Source: Semisulcospira habei
Lineage: Eukaryota; Mollusca; Gastropoda; Semisulcospiridae
Length of the DNA: 64,000 nt
Direction: 5' to 3'
Assembly: GCA_036245525.1 (NCBI GenBank)
Contig: BTPG01000005.1
Span: 115,709,880-115,773,879, forward strand
This document shows, in pieces, positions 29,916 through 40,549 of the stretch. Both the position numbers and the translations under genes were made by a program. Position 1 is the first letter of the stretch, and each line of letters opens with the position of its first letter. The notes under the pieces are model-generated. The model searched no databases, was not told the DNA's origin, and saw only the letters and a program-made list of their open reading frames with translations.

Positions 29916-30357
29916 AATGGTTTAAAAGTGTAAAAGTGACTAAACGTAGTGGATGAAAATGCGATGGTAACACTGGTTAAATATTTTAAATTCGGCGATG
30001 CAAATCTGTGTTCTCTTTCTCTCTCTATAGACATTATGATTTCATAATTCTTATTCAGCGTCATTCTGATATTCCCCTCCCCACCACCACCACCGACTCA
30101 ACCCCACCCTCTTCGTTAAATGGGGTAAAGGCAGGTATTCCATTCACTGGTATTCATTCATTTATCTGTTCGTTTCCTTGTCTTTCTGATCTGCCTGCAG
30201 TGAAAGTGTTAATGTCAGTATAAAACCCGTTTTGACACCTGAAAAAACTTGAGCTGCTGGCTTGTCATTTCCTGTATTAAAACTTTTCAAGACTCAAGGC
30301 CCTTCTGTTTTAATTAATTAAGAAACTCGAACAGATTTAAATGAGCTCGGTCATGGT

Positions 30358-30427
30358 CTGCTAAAGAAACAGATCTTCATGAGCACCCGCAGTCGCGGGT
30401 GCTCATGAAGATCTGTTTATTTAGCAG
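30358..30427. repeat. PAL-B-derived palindrome with concordantly changed arms
   Basis: CTGCTAAAGAAACAGATC... pairs with GATCTGTTTATTTAGCAG around GAGCACCCGC-AGTC-GCGGGTGCTC. Compared with PAL-B (GAGCCCCCGC) the changes are in both arms. Confidence 0.87.
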
Positions 30428-30602
30428 ATGAAGGAGGACAGTCAGAGGACAGAAGGTGAACGAACGTCTGGATTTTGGCCTCGCACATCACAAAAGCAAC
30501 CGAGTGCAAACTAGATGTATGCATTTCCACTCAAACACACATCATAATTATAACCCCGCCCTCACCTGACAAGGGTTCTCCATCATTATTAGCAAGTACA
30601 TG

Positions 30603-30690
30603 TCTCTCTCTCTCTCTCTCTTGGCTTGACTTCGCGAACGAAGATTTTATAGGAGTTGCCCACGACGTCTGCAGGTTTGTTCGTGGCTAG
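30603..30690 (-). mobile_element. Short 3' tail of the zinc-finger LINE (family R)
   Basis: On the minus strand CAGACGTCGTGGGCAACTCC continues to TTCGCGAAGTCAAGCCAAGA and a (GA)n run. It matches the 3' ends at 49020-49094 (plus) and 49337-49410 (minus), so it is a severely 5'-truncated insertion. Confidence 0.82.
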
Positions 30691-30696
30691 TGCAAC

Positions 30697-30777
30697 TTAA
30701 CACATTCGAGGCGGCCTGCATCCGGATACGCGACATGAAGCCGCGTATCCGGATGCGTGACTCCTGGAATGAGTTAA
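30697..30777. mobile_element. PAL-D palindromic MITE
   Basis: TTAACACATTCGAGGCGG to GGAATGAGTTAA. The inner CATCCGGATACGCG pairs with CGCGTATCCGGATG. The final TTAA is shared with the next element. Confidence 0.88.
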
Positions 30778-30978
30778 CACATTCAGCAGCAAGGCGGGCC
30801 AGCATTTTTAAGTCTGAGAGTCGTCTTTTGAAAAATTCATTATTCGGAGGTCTGGTTAACCATGACATGCCGGTTATGCCAGCATAGCCTGGCGATTTGG
30901 CACCAAGCTACTTCGGCACCACCCTTGCACTGCTATGGTCAATTTATATCTTGCTGTGTGTCACGGCTAACAAATTAA
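30774..30978. mobile_element. PAL-A MITE, strongly decayed
   Basis: TTAACACATTCAGCAGC start, ATGCCAGCATAGCCTGGCG arm, CTACTTCGGCACCACCCTTG arm, CTAACAAATTAA end. Many mismatches in the stem. Confidence 0.72.
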
Positions 30979-31245
30979 AGTTCCTGCTCCAAGCTGACAA
31001 TTTCTTGACAAAGAACGCTTCCTGCATGCGTAAACGCAATTCCACATTCATCGGTGCTGCTGTATAATATATTGTCCAGTATGTCTTGTCATTGTAAAAC
31101 TAAAGTGACAAGACATAGACCGCTTCCTGAAAAGACTGCGTAATCACATAAGCCACAAAGTTAAATAGTGCGTTTGTCAGCGTGAAACCACGCTGTTAAA
31201 AGACACGCCGGCGAGAAATAATTCAAGAGTCAAAGAACTAAGAGT

Positions 31246-31352
31246 TTAAACCCTTTGAGTGTCGGTGCCGGTTTTAGTCGCGATGATTCCTTCGCGATGA
31301 TTCCCGAAGGAATCATCGCGACTAAAACCGCTACCGACACCCAAAGGGTTAA
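31246..31352. mobile_element. PAL-C palindromic MITE with an internal arm duplication
   Basis: TTTAAACCCTTTGAGTGTCG to CACCCAAAGGGTTAA. TCGCGATGATTCC is duplicated in the left arm beside the centre. Otherwise a near-perfect stem (GGTTTTAGTCGCGATGATTC). Confidence 0.88.
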
Positions 31353-31547
31353 ATGGTCATAAAGCAGAGGATTGCCCAGACTTCACGTGACACTACACCA
31401 GCTTTTTCCTCTTAATTTCCTCAGAAGAATGACGCTGCTCTTGTCTGTGGCCTTGTCTCAAGGTCCTTTAAGTGTGACGCTGTCAAAAACGTCCGTAATA
31501 ATTATGATGCAGTACAGCAGACCTCGCACTTTACGTGCCTGTCACTC

Positions 31548-32337
31548 TTAACCCCTGCCCTGCCAGCGGACGCAGACCGTGTTTCTGAAATCATGATACA
31601 TTCAACTACAAAGATCCGCTGCCGTCAAAGGAATATGATACAAAGCGGTTTCAGCTTGAGACATTGATCCTAATAATTATGAGCCCCTGCCGTCAAAGAA
31701 ACATGATACAAAGCGGTTTCAGCAAAAGGCATCGATCCTCAGTCATGAGTCACAGCCGTCAAACATACATGATACAAATTGGTTTTAGCAAGACAAGGGC
31801 GGATCGGGGGGGGGGGGGAGAGAGAGTGGGTACAGGTGTCCCAGCAGACACCCCCCTCTCCCCCCTTCCTCCTCCCCCCCCCCCCCCCCCCCCCGCGAAA
31901 ATTCTTTAAAATGCTATTACAAAGTCCCTTTTTTTTTCTTTTTTTTTTGTGGGGGAGGGGGGTTTGGAATACCTATCCCCCCCTTTCCCTATTTGATTTA
32001 TTTGCGAGTTTGCCCCCCCCCCCTCCCACACACACACCCCACCCCACCCCACCCCCCTCCCCCCACCCCTTCGGCCACTGGAACAAGGTCTAGAGTCGGG
32101 AAGGCCTTTTGTGCCAATTTTAAGTGCCCAAACAAAACGTTGGACACCCCCCTCTCCCCCTTCGAGGTAACTAATCCGCCCCTGCAACAGATCAGCCGTC
32201 AAAGAAACATGGATGCAAAGCGATTTCAGCAAGAAGCATAGGTCCTCATGAGCACCCGCAATTGCGGGGGCGCATGAGGATCTGTGCCTGTTGCAGATGG
32301 GTGCCTTTTATTTTTATCTCGGCAGCGAAGAAATTAA
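31548..32337. mobile_element. PAL-B element with left arm repeated four times and a G/C-rich insertion
   Basis: TTAACCCCTGCCCTGCC start and GCAGCGAAGAAATTAA end. The segment GCCGTCAAAGRAAYATGATAC + AAAGCGGTTTCAGC + start of the hairpin arm occurs at about 31621, 31688, 31756 and 32194. Between the third and fourth lie G- and C-rich low-complexity tracts (31806-32065). Only the last copy has the full hairpin (32229-32296). Confidence 0.75.
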
Positions 32338-32450
32338 TTCAGGTCAGGCCAAACTCTTAAAACCGCCCTGACAAGCTACTGCCGGAGTTGGGTCAAGCAT
32401 GATAGATCCAAGGAGAGTCAAGCGGGTGCACTAGCTGGACGCGCAGTCAA

Positions 32451-32515
32451 CCAGCGGGGAGCAAAAGGTGATCGGGGCCCACTGTTACCGAAGTCGCCCC
32501 TGTGACCTTTCGCAG
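32451..32515. repeat. PAL-G-like palindrome, decayed
   Basis: CCAGCGGGGAGCAAAAGGTG, inner GGGGCCCACTG, and GTGACCTTTCGCAG. Boundaries and identity tentative. Confidence 0.45.
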
Positions 32516-32902
32516 TTTTTGTGACTACACCACGTTTGCTCCCCGCCAAAGCTTCAGTAATATGTACGTGTCTGTGTACTGATGTATGGCGTTTCAAGTT
32601 GTAGGCGCACATGTCCCCCAATTTTTCAAGTGCTCAGAGCGGTGTTGGGATGAAAGGCTGGAGCTTTGAAAGCCCGACTGCTGCTACTAAGTACTACTTT
32701 ATGCACACGAAAACGTCACAGTTCTGCTAGTCAGAGCCGGCACGCGCGCAGCATAGTTCTGTTTTGTTGTCTTTGGACTTTGCAATGACTATGGTTGAGC
32801 CCGGACCGACTCACCTCAAAAGGCACTACGGGACGCTGCTGGATTTTCGGCCACACAGTACTGACATTATGTGAAGAGATTCTATGAAGAAATTCTATAG
32901 TG

Positions 32903-32967
32903 AGCTGGTCTGTGATTTTAAAACTTTTGGCTCTCAGTCACCCATAAGGCCCAAAATCACATACTGA
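32903..32967. repeat. PAL-M hairpin
   Basis: GCTGGTCTGTGATTTTAAAAC pairs with GGCCCAAAATCACATACTGAC. Confidence 0.68.
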
Positions 32968-33001
32968 CAAACAGTATTACAAAACTGCACCTACAAACCC
33001 G

Positions 33002-33190
33002 GGTGAGCTCGGTAGCACAGGTAGTGCCGGGTTGAGCTTTCGACTCTCGTCCGAAAGGTGGTCGCGGGTTCGAACCGCCCAGCTGGGGTCAACATTTGTG
33101 CAGACCCTATTCGTTGCCCCGTCTTTGAAATCACCTTCGTGGTGGCCCAGACGTTGAGCGGCCGCCACTGACAAACGTTTAAACCGCCGG
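33002..33190 (+). mobile_element. tRNA-headed SINE, family T, copy 2
   Basis: GGTGAGCTCGGTAGCACAGG head with a short insertion, B box GCGGGTTCGAACCGC, then CAGCTGGGGTCAACATTTG and CCCCGTCTTTGAAATCACC as in the copy at 12290-12598. It ends near GACGTTGAGCGG; the 3' part of the other copy is missing. Confidence 0.8.
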
Positions 33191-33609
33191 CCGGCCTAAA
33201 TAAACGCGCGCGCAGTCTCCACGTGAATCACTGATTTGAATCGTAGAGCGAAAGCATAGTGCCGCCTGCTCTGCGGCTAAACCGAAGGTACACCTTCGGG
33301 ACCCGACCCTTTAACCTACAAACCTACTGTCTAGTTCAGGCTTGCCGAATCAGCAGAAACAGACTGACGCTCAGTGCAGGTCTTCAGGGAGACCCGCATT
33401 GTTATCACGGAGCCGCAGGCAAGATTGCACTCTGTCGTGACTGGTTTACTTTTGGAAACCGAGACCTTTGTACGCCGCTGGCCAGACATGCCGCCGCAGT
33501 GAACGCTGACGGCCTACTGAAAAGCCAAATTACTGACAAGCACACAAGTATTTTCAGTACTATTGTATTGAATCACCTTCACTGTCGAGAGATAGTTAAA
33601 CAATCCATC

Positions 33610-33677
33610 TGCAAGAGGTATAGATCTTCATGAGCCCCCGCAGTCGCGGGGGCTCATGATGATCTATGCCTCTTGCT
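33610..33677. repeat. PAL-B hairpin
   Basis: GCAAGAGGTATAGATCTTC to GATGATCTATGCCTCTTGC, centre CCCCCGCAGTCGCGGGGG. Confidence 0.88.
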
Positions 33678-33828
33678 GACATCATTAAACGACTTACTAC
33701 ACGTTCTATGTTAACCTTAACAGTCATAAGGCTCTGAAAGGCGTGTTCACCATGAGAAGCCCTTGGCAATGACATAATTATCCTCAAAATATCTAATTGC
33801 TTTTTGCATGTATTTTTGTCGAACGGTT

Positions 33829-33943
<115 letters not shown>

Positions 33944-34027
33944 CAGCACCAGGACACAGTCTTAGATGGCATTGTCTAAATGGTAAACAAAAGCATCACG
34001 ATTCTTGATTTTTTTTTGGTTATCAGT

Positions 34028-34107
34028 GCAAGTCTGTGACCTCTGACCTTTCGGCCTCACTCGGGGAGTTGAGCCGACATTGAGGTCCAAAGTCGCAGGT
34101 CAGCACA
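34028..34107. repeat. PAL-M hairpin
   Basis: AAGTCTGTGACCTCTGACC pairs with GAGGTCCAAAGTCGCAGGTC; longer than other copies. Confidence 0.65.
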
Positions 34108-34439
34108 TGCTGATCAACAACCCCTACGCACAAATCCCCATGAGACCTTACACCCTGCAGGGACCTATTTGGATCTATGCCTCGTGTTCATGCGTTCAGG
34201 ATCTGTGACACGGTGGTCCTCAGGTCTACGAAGTCACAGTACAGACATCCTAATGCGGCAAACAGCAGCTATAATCAGGATCTATGCCCCATGCTGATAA
34301 TGATCTGTGACACAAATTCCTTGATGGAGAGGGTCTTCGTGGTTTCAGGACGGCCAGCCAGATTAACTTTGCTTTAACCCCTTGTCGACGCCAACTGCGT
34401 CTCTGCCAATAGCACGGCAAATTGAAATCCACATCTGCT

Positions 34440-34550
34440 GTTATTTGGCAAAAGGCAGTATGTATAATTTTGAGAAAAGCGAGATTTTCTTTCTTGATAA
34501 ATGGCAATCTCGCGTTTCTCAAAAACGGACATGCTGGCTTTTGCCAAGTA
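34440..34550. repeat. PAL-N hairpin
   Basis: Outer TTATTTGGCAAAAGGCAG pairs with CTGGCTTTTGCCAAGTAA; inner TTTTGAGAAAAGCGAGATTT pairs with AATCTCGCGTTTCTCAAAAA. Confidence 0.82.
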
Positions 34551-35008
34551 ACGACAGAATTATAACCTTGTCCGTCCCAGGGACACGGATGTATACTGAC
34601 TCCAGCAAGAGGCAAAGAACAGGGGGTTCATGCTATTCTTTGTCTCTTCACCATTCCACGGCAGTGATGGAGTTAAAGAAGTGAACGCTTACAACTGGCG
34701 GTCACGGTTTCACCTTGAGCGAGTGCGTGCTCTCTTGGCCAAATTTAGAACATTATGCACAAGACGGCCGTCCGCTTTATCAAGAGTTCTGGGTTCCAGA
34801 GGACTATTTTCAGCTGGGGCGGACAGGCAGAGTGGTCACGAAAGCACCAAAGTCATTCGTCATGACGTGTCTAGTTCAGTTGAGCGTGTTGTACAAAGAA
34901 CTGGGATTGTGTCCAACTTTTTGTTGTTGTTGTTGTTGGGTTTTTTTTGTTGTTGTTGTTTTGCGCTGAGTTAGTTCCTGAAGAAATCCTAATTGCGAAA
35001 ATACTTAT

Positions 35009-35072
35009 AAGTGTGTGGTCTGTGACTTTGAATCTTACGGATTCTAGTTGTAAGTTCAAAGTCACAAATATG
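35009..35072. repeat. PAL-M hairpin
   Basis: AAGTGTGTGGTCTGTGACTT with AAGTTCAAAGTCACAAATATG. Confidence 0.65.
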
Positions 35073-35100
35073 CATACACTGTACTACTGAACTTTATACT

Positions 35101-35211
35101 CTGCAGTTATTTGACAAATGTCCACGTTTTAGAGAAAAGCTATATTTTCATTGTTACAGAATAAAAAATCTCGCTTTTCTCAAAAATGGACGTTCTGCTT
35201 TTGCCAAGCAG
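35101..35211. repeat. PAL-N hairpin
   Basis: Inner TTAGAGAAAAGCTATATTTT pairs with AAAATCTCGCTTTTCTCAAA; outer TTATTTGACAAATGTCCACG with ATGGACGTTCTGCTTTTGCC. Confidence 0.75.
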
Positions 35212-35227
35212 AGGTAGTACACATGTG

Positions 35228-35288
35228 CTGATTGTGATTTTTGGACCTTACGGTCTGGAGCTTAGGTTTCAAAATCACAGACCAGCCA
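35228..35288. repeat. PAL-M hairpin
   Basis: GCTGATTGTGATTTTTGGACC pairs with GGTTTCAAAATCACAGACCAGC. Confidence 0.78.
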
Positions 35289-35316
35289 GCATACATTCTA
35301 TTTCTGGACAGCACGT

Positions 35317-35381
35317 GTGTTGGTCTGAGATTTGAAGCTCTCGGCTTCCAGTCGTAAGTTCCAAAATCGCAGACCAGCACA
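35317..35381. repeat. PAL-M hairpin
   Basis: GTTGGTCTGAGATTTGAAGC pairs with GTTCCAAAATCGCAGACCAGC. Confidence 0.76.
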
Positions 35382-35498
35382 GGGACTATTTTTGGCCTTG
35401 CATGTGAATAGACGGGCCATTGTAGGCAGCTGCGGAGAATTCTTACGGAAGATACGGTAACACGTTATGTGGAATGTGGGGGTCAATAGGATAAAGCG

Positions 35499-35590
35499 TT
35501 AACCCTTTGGCTGTCGGTAGCGCTTTTTGTCGAGGTGATTCCTGCAAGAATCACCTCGACAAAAAGCGCTATCGACAGTCAAGGGGTTAG
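35499..35590. mobile_element. PAL-C palindromic MITE, near-perfect
   Basis: TTAACCCTTTGGCTGTCGGT to CAGTCAAGGGGTTAG, 92 bp. Arms pair over about 40 bp with centre GATTCCTGCAAGAATC. Confidence 0.93.
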
Positions 35591-35694
35591 CTTGTTACGA
35601 TCTGCTGCAGAGAAGACGGTGGCAATAATCATCATGCTATCTTTTCGATCATCTGGCAAAAGTCGGCTTGCAGTGGAACAGCGACCACACTAAG

Positions 35695-35753
35695 CACTGG
35701 TCTGTGATTTTGAAGCTTACAGCTACGAGCCGTAAACTCAGAATCCTGCACAC
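35695..35753. repeat. PAL-M hairpin, imperfect
   Basis: ACTGGTCTGTGATTTTGAAGC with AAACTCAGAATCCTGCAC. Confidence 0.6.
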
Positions 35754-35892
35754 AAACAAATATATGTACCTGGCCTTTCGCTCATTTTTTCAATACATTG
35801 AATACCACCGGCGGACAAATGAAATGTCTTTCTCAGTTTGACGGACCTAACCTGCGGATTTTCTTGATTTGGTTTGTAGTGTCTTCACGACG

Positions 35893-35955
35893 TTAACCAT
35901 TTGGCTGTCGATAACGCTTGTTGTCAATAAGCTCTGCCGACAACCAAGGGGTTAA
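35893..35955. mobile_element. PAL-C element, arms internally deleted
   Basis: TTAACCATTTGGCTGTCGAT to CGACAACCAAGGGGTTAA, 63 bp. The GATTCC centre is gone; TTAA is intact at both ends. Confidence 0.88.
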
Positions 35956-36313
35956 AGCTGTTCTTGAACATGTAGCAACACGTAGACCATTTGGGTTCTT
36001 TACATGACTGAATCTTTTCACACACAAAAAAATCTGATGCACTCTTCTGAACCCGCATCCTGAATTTCGTGCATCGTTATCTCCAACTAGGACTTGACCC
36101 AAACTTAGACAAAAACTGAAAGATGACATAATAGATTTAAAAAAAGAAGATATTTTAAGAAAATGGATACTATTTTAGGAACACGTACGATATATTTCGA
36201 AAGGATACAGCTGATTCAGAAAAGGGTGACGTCAAACAATCATGAACACCGACTTTGCACCAAGTAACACGATGGCACGCACACACGCTCGCACGCACAT
36301 GCGCGCGCGCGGG

Positions 36314-36315
<2 letters not shown>

Positions 36316-36372
<57 letters not shown>
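36316..36372. repeat. (CA)n microsatellite
   Basis: About 57 bp of CA repeat. Confidence 0.97.
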
Positions 36373-36374
<2 letters not shown>

Positions 36375-36421
36375 CAATACTAATAGTATTACTATTTCCG
36401 ACGTTTCTCCCTGTGTACCTT

Positions 36422-36520
36422 CCCAGTGCGCAAAGGCCATCGGGCCGACGTCGGCCGCCGTTGGCCCGCGCACGGTCGTGCGCGGGCCAACGTCGACCCG
36501 ATAGCCTTTTGCGCACTGGG
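36422..36520. mobile_element. PAL-G palindrome, best copy
   Basis: CCCAGTGCGCAAAGGCCATC to GCCTTTTGCGCACTGGG. The centre GCGCACGGTCGTGCGC and CGGGCCGACGTCGGCC are palindromic. Good family reference. Confidence 0.9.
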
Positions 36521-37380
36521 TTGTCGTTAGTCTGAAACAAATAGAGGCTCCACAGTAGCAAAACCAGTTCATCATTTATTTAAAGCGAGATCTTCATCAT
36601 ATTCAGTATTTTAAAAAAAAAATCCCTTTTCACAAATGTGCACCGTGTGGCCGGCTTATGCCAATGTACGGCAGAATTTCATTTCATTTTTTTTTTAATT
36701 TATACTCTTGTCGTAATAACTAATGTATAATGGAAAAAGCAGTACAGATCTTGGCAGTCACACGTTTCAAGAAATATACTGATCATCTATCTGCCCAGGT
36801 GTTTTTCTTTAATCGAATCTTGAGTATTGAATCTCGCCCAAACCGCCAAACCTAAACCTTGAACACACACACCATCACTCTCCTCTGCCGGTTTCTTCCG
36901 CACCTCTTGCCGCTGGAAAAAAAAAAAAGTGAAATCTGTTCGTCTAAATCAACTATAAGAAATCAAAAACTTAAAATGCAATTAAATCATATGTACTTAT
37001 ACAAACGTGAGTTGTAGTTGAATCTATGAACACGAGAGGAAACATAGAAAGCTGAATAAAAATGTGTTAATGCGAGACACGTGTGCACATCACGTGTTTT
37101 CAGTTGCCTTAGCGGGGCCACATCACCATACGCTAGACTCCCGCCCCCCCCCCCCCCCGCCCCCACCCCACCACACCCCCTATACTGATCTGCACGAGGC
37201 ACATAGAGTCTCATGATCTGCAAATGGCCCATGATTTTATTCCTCCTACTGGTGGTAATCGGTATTTTTGAACTTCTCAAACAGACGGAATCCTCTCAGT
37301 ACGTGGTTGCTATAAAGGAATGTCAGGTCATAAACGTGGACATTGTCGACAAATTTTGTCATCTGTGAGGGTCGTATGTG
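36521..37380. other. Unannotated interval
   Basis: A decayed PAL-N-like stretch may begin near 36580 (AAAGCGAGATCTTC). A C tract lies at 37141-37162. Otherwise I see nothing I can name. Confidence 0.4.
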
Positions 37381-37445
37381 TGATGGTCTGGGATTTTTGG
37401 ACATTACTGTGGCCGTAAGGTTCATTGAAAATCCCAGACCAGCAC
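37381..37445. repeat. PAL-M hairpin
   Basis: GATGGTCTGGGATTTTTGGAC pairs with TTGAAAATCCCAGACCAGC. The G in CTGGGATT is matched by a C in AATCCCAG, a concordant change. Confidence 0.78.
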
Positions 37446-37475
37446 ACAAGTATAAATCTCCCTTTAAGCAAATTC

Positions 37476-37530
37476 TGATCTATACTGACGAGCAGAAAAA
37501 AGCGACATTTTGGGGAATCATCAAAATAAT
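37476..37530 (+). repeat. PAL-P half copy
   Basis: TACTGACGAGCAGAAAAAAGC then GACATTTTGGGGAATCATC. Similar to 47020-47075 and to the hairpin at 57581-57656. Confidence 0.5.
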
Positions 37531-38176
37531 TTATTCCGTATATTTCCTTTGTCCCCATGAATCTGTTACATGTGCATGTTGATGCTATTTTCAGGAGCAT
37601 TTAATAAAATACGCGTATGTTTAATCATGCCGTTTGCTTGGTGAAGCATGATTGCAACTCCTTATACTGAGAAAGTGGTGGAGGTTTAAGGCTGACTAGA
37701 CATTGGGAGTGACACGTGGATTCAGCAGCTGCAGCTGTCGATGTGTAAAGGACGATATGTGAGAGTTTGCATTTATACGACAGCTCCAGAAATTGATCTA
37801 CCGGGGACAGGCAAGGGGACATGCACATACCCGTGCGTACGTGCGTGCGTGTGCGTGTGTGGTCGTGCGTGCATGCGTTCGTGCATGTATACTTGCACAA
37901 GGCGGCCCTCCCCCCCTACACACACAAACACACACACTACGCGTGCGCGTGTGTTTGCTTGGGTCGTGCGTGCATGCTTTCCGGTGCATGCGTTCGTGCG
38001 TGTGTGCGTGTATGTATCAGTGATATTCGCATGCGCCCGCCCGCCCGCCTTCCCCTCCCCCCCCCCCTCCTCTCTATTTGTTAGTTGTAGCGAGTAGCAA
38101 CGGAAAGCTCGACAATTCAAGTACATTGACGTAATTTTTTGTCAACACTTTTACAGTTGATAAATAGTTTCATCAC

Positions 38177-38365
<189 letters not shown>

Positions 38366-38559
38366 CATACATTTACAACCTGTGTCTCCATCAGTGTAGT
38401 ATTTCCTACACAGCTTAAACTTGCAAAAGTAATTCCACTACAGAAATCCAAGGACAGGGACAATCTGAATAATTATAGACCGATTTCGTTACTGTCCGTG
38501 TTAAGCAAACCTCTGGAGCGACATGTACACAAACATTTTGTCTCAGTATTTCTATCTAT

Positions 38560-40008
38560 CTATCTATCTATATCCCGTAGTCTTGCCGACCGTTGGGGCA
38601 CCACTGATGACTTGGCAACCAGCTCTCTCCATTCCTCTCTGTTCTCTGCCATTCTCAGCGAATCGCCCAGCTTCAGTCCTGTCCACTCTGATATATTGTC
38701 CTTCCATCTTTTCCTCTGTCTTCCTCTCCTTCGTCCTCCTTGCACAGTGCCTTGCAGGATTGTTTTGGCAAGCCCTGCTGAACGCGTGACATGCCCATAC
38801 CACTTCAGTTTGCGTTTTCTCACAATGGCTAATAAGTCTTCATAGGGCCCGATGGCTTGCCTGATTCTGCTTCCCACTTCCCCGTTTGTGATGTGATCTC
38901 TGTATGAGATACCAATCAGCCTTCGAAAACATCTCATTTCAGTGGCTTGTATCCTCCTTTCAAGGTCTGCTGTGAGGGTCCATGACTCGCAGGCATACAA
39001 GAGCACTGAGATGACTAAGGAGCGCATCAGTCTGATCTTGGAGCAGAGTGTGATGTTTCTGTCCTTCCATATGGTCTTCAATCTTGTCAGTGCTGTTGCT
39101 GTCTGCGCAATCCTGGACAGTATTTCTGGTTTTGATCCCTCATCTGTCACAATGGCTCCTAAGTATTTGAATTTCTTAACTGTTTTCAGTTTTTGGCCTC
39201 CAACTATGATTTCAGTGCCAATGCCACTGGCGTTATTGGTCATCAGTTTGGTCTTCTCTGCACTGATTTCCATCCCATATGCAATGGCTGTACTATCCAG
39301 CTTTTCCACCAGCTGAGCTAGCTCCTTCTCTGTTCCTGCAAGGCCATCAATGTCGTCCGCAAGGCGCAAGTTCATGATTGTTCTGCCTCCAATACTGACA
39401 GTTCCTTCATGATCTTTCAGAGCGTCCGTCATGGTTCTTTCCAGGAAGACGTTGAAAAGAGTAGGTGAGAGCAAGCAGCCTTGTCTGACTTCAACTGTAG
39501 TCCTAAACCAGTTTCCTATTTTGCTGTTGAAGCAGACTGCGATAGTGGCCTTGTTGTAAAGGTTTGCTATGACTTTGATCAGGTTGGCATTGATGTTGTA
39601 TAGCTTCATGGTGGACCAAAGGGCTGCATGCCACACCCTGTCAAACGCTTTCTTAAAATCCACAAAAACATGATAGAGGTCCTGCTGGTGCTGGAGGTAT
39701 CTCTCACATAGAACTCTCAGGTTGAAGATCTGCTCAGTTGTGCTGCGCCCTGGTCTGAAGCCTGCCTGTTCCTCAGCTATGATTTCCTCTGCCTGTGGCT
39801 TCAGCCTGTTCAGTAGGATCTTTAACATGATTTTGCTTGGGTGGGATATAAGATTGATCGTGCGATAGTTCTGGCATTGATGTAAGTTGCCTTTTTTGGG
39901 GAGAGTTATTATAAGTGATTGGGTCCATGGCGTGGGCCAATCCCCTGACTGCCAGATCTTATTGCAGATTGTTAGCCAGTGAGATCTTTGGCAAACACCG
40001 ACAAGCAA
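38560..40008 (-). CDS. Reverse transcriptase of the RTE-like LINE (3' segment, open frame)
   Basis: Non-LTR retrotransposon reverse transcriptase, which would copy the element's RNA at the target site. The 482-residue frame has no internal stop. Motifs: FRPGRSTTEQI (about residues 84-94), DFKKAFD with the first catalytic Asp (117-123), QGCLLSPTLFN (177-186), LADD at 216-219 where relatives have FADD, then FKYLG near 280, YACESWTL near 345 and a basic C-terminus (GGRRRGRQRKRWKDN). The first 11 or so residues come from the inversion junction, so the start Met is not the native start; the endonuclease half is missing. The intact frame suggests a young insertion, but this copy is not autonomous. 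RTE-type assignment rests on my memory of the family. Confidence 0.88.
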   Translation of the reverse strand: MLVGVCQRSHWLTICNKIWQSGDWPTPWTQSLIITLPKKGNLHQCQNYRTINLISHPSKIMLKILLNRLKPQAEEIIAEEQAGFRPGRSTTEQIFNLRVLCERYLQHQQDLYHVFVDFKKAFDRVWHAALWSTMKLYNINANLIKVIANLYNKATIAVCFNSKIGNWFRTTVEVRQGCLLSPTLFNVFLERTMTDALKDHEGTVSIGGRTIMNLRLADDIDGLAGTEKELAQLVEKLDSTAIAYGMEISAEKTKLMTNNASGIGTEIIVGGQKLKTVKKFKYLGAIVTDEGSKPEILSRIAQTATALTRLKTIWKDRNITLCSKIRLMRSLVISVLLYACESWTLTADLERRIQATEMRCFRRLIGISYRDHITNGEVGSRIRQAIGPYEDLLAIVRKRKLKWYGHVTRSAGLAKTILQGTVQGGRRRGRQRKRWKDNISEWTGLKLGDSLRMAENREEWRELVAKSSVVPQRSARLRDIDR

Positions 40009-40549
40009 AGAAACCTTGGGTTACAGCTGACATCTTTGTTCTATGTGACAAGCGTCGAGACTGAATTAAAGAAAAAGAAATCAGAGGTAGAAGGAGCTAA
40101 ACAATACAGGGAAATTAACCAGGATATCAAGAAAAGCATGAAAAAGGCAAAGAATAAGTGGATTGAAGATCAGTGTAAACACGTAGAAGAAAATCTGAAC
40201 AAAAATAATAGCAAAAAAGCATACCAGCTGGTGAAAGACCTGACCAGTGTAAAACAAGGACGCTCCTCGATCATTCAAGATAGTGAAGGGAACTGTCTTA
40301 CGGAAGACCAAGACATACTGAAGAGATGGACAGAGTACTGCTCAGATTTGTACAACCACCGAGCTGCAGGGGACCCAGGCATACTTGTCAACCCACCCGT
40401 GACCAACAATGGCAACTATCCCATCCTCCGAGAAGAATTAGAGGCTGCAGTGAAGTCGCTGAAAAAAGGGAAGGCAGCAGGAGCAGACAACATCCCTGCA
40501 GAGCTAGTGCAAGAAGGGGGAGAAGACACGATAAGCGCCTTACTAACAA
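39976..40549 (+). pseudogene. Inverted 5' segment of the same LINE (endonuclease-RT linker and RT N-terminus)
   Basis: Plus-strand frame with KKSMKKAKNKWIEDQC, NSKKAYQLVKDLTSVKQG, ILKRWTEYCSDLYNH and VKSLKKGKAAGADNIPAEL, the linker and first RT block of the RTE-like protein. In the intact element it would directly precede LTICNKIW of the minus-strand ORF. It is 5' truncated at the inner junction (near CACCGACAAGCAAAGAAACC) and runs into the older LINE at 40550. It encodes no endonuclease. Confidence 0.9.
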
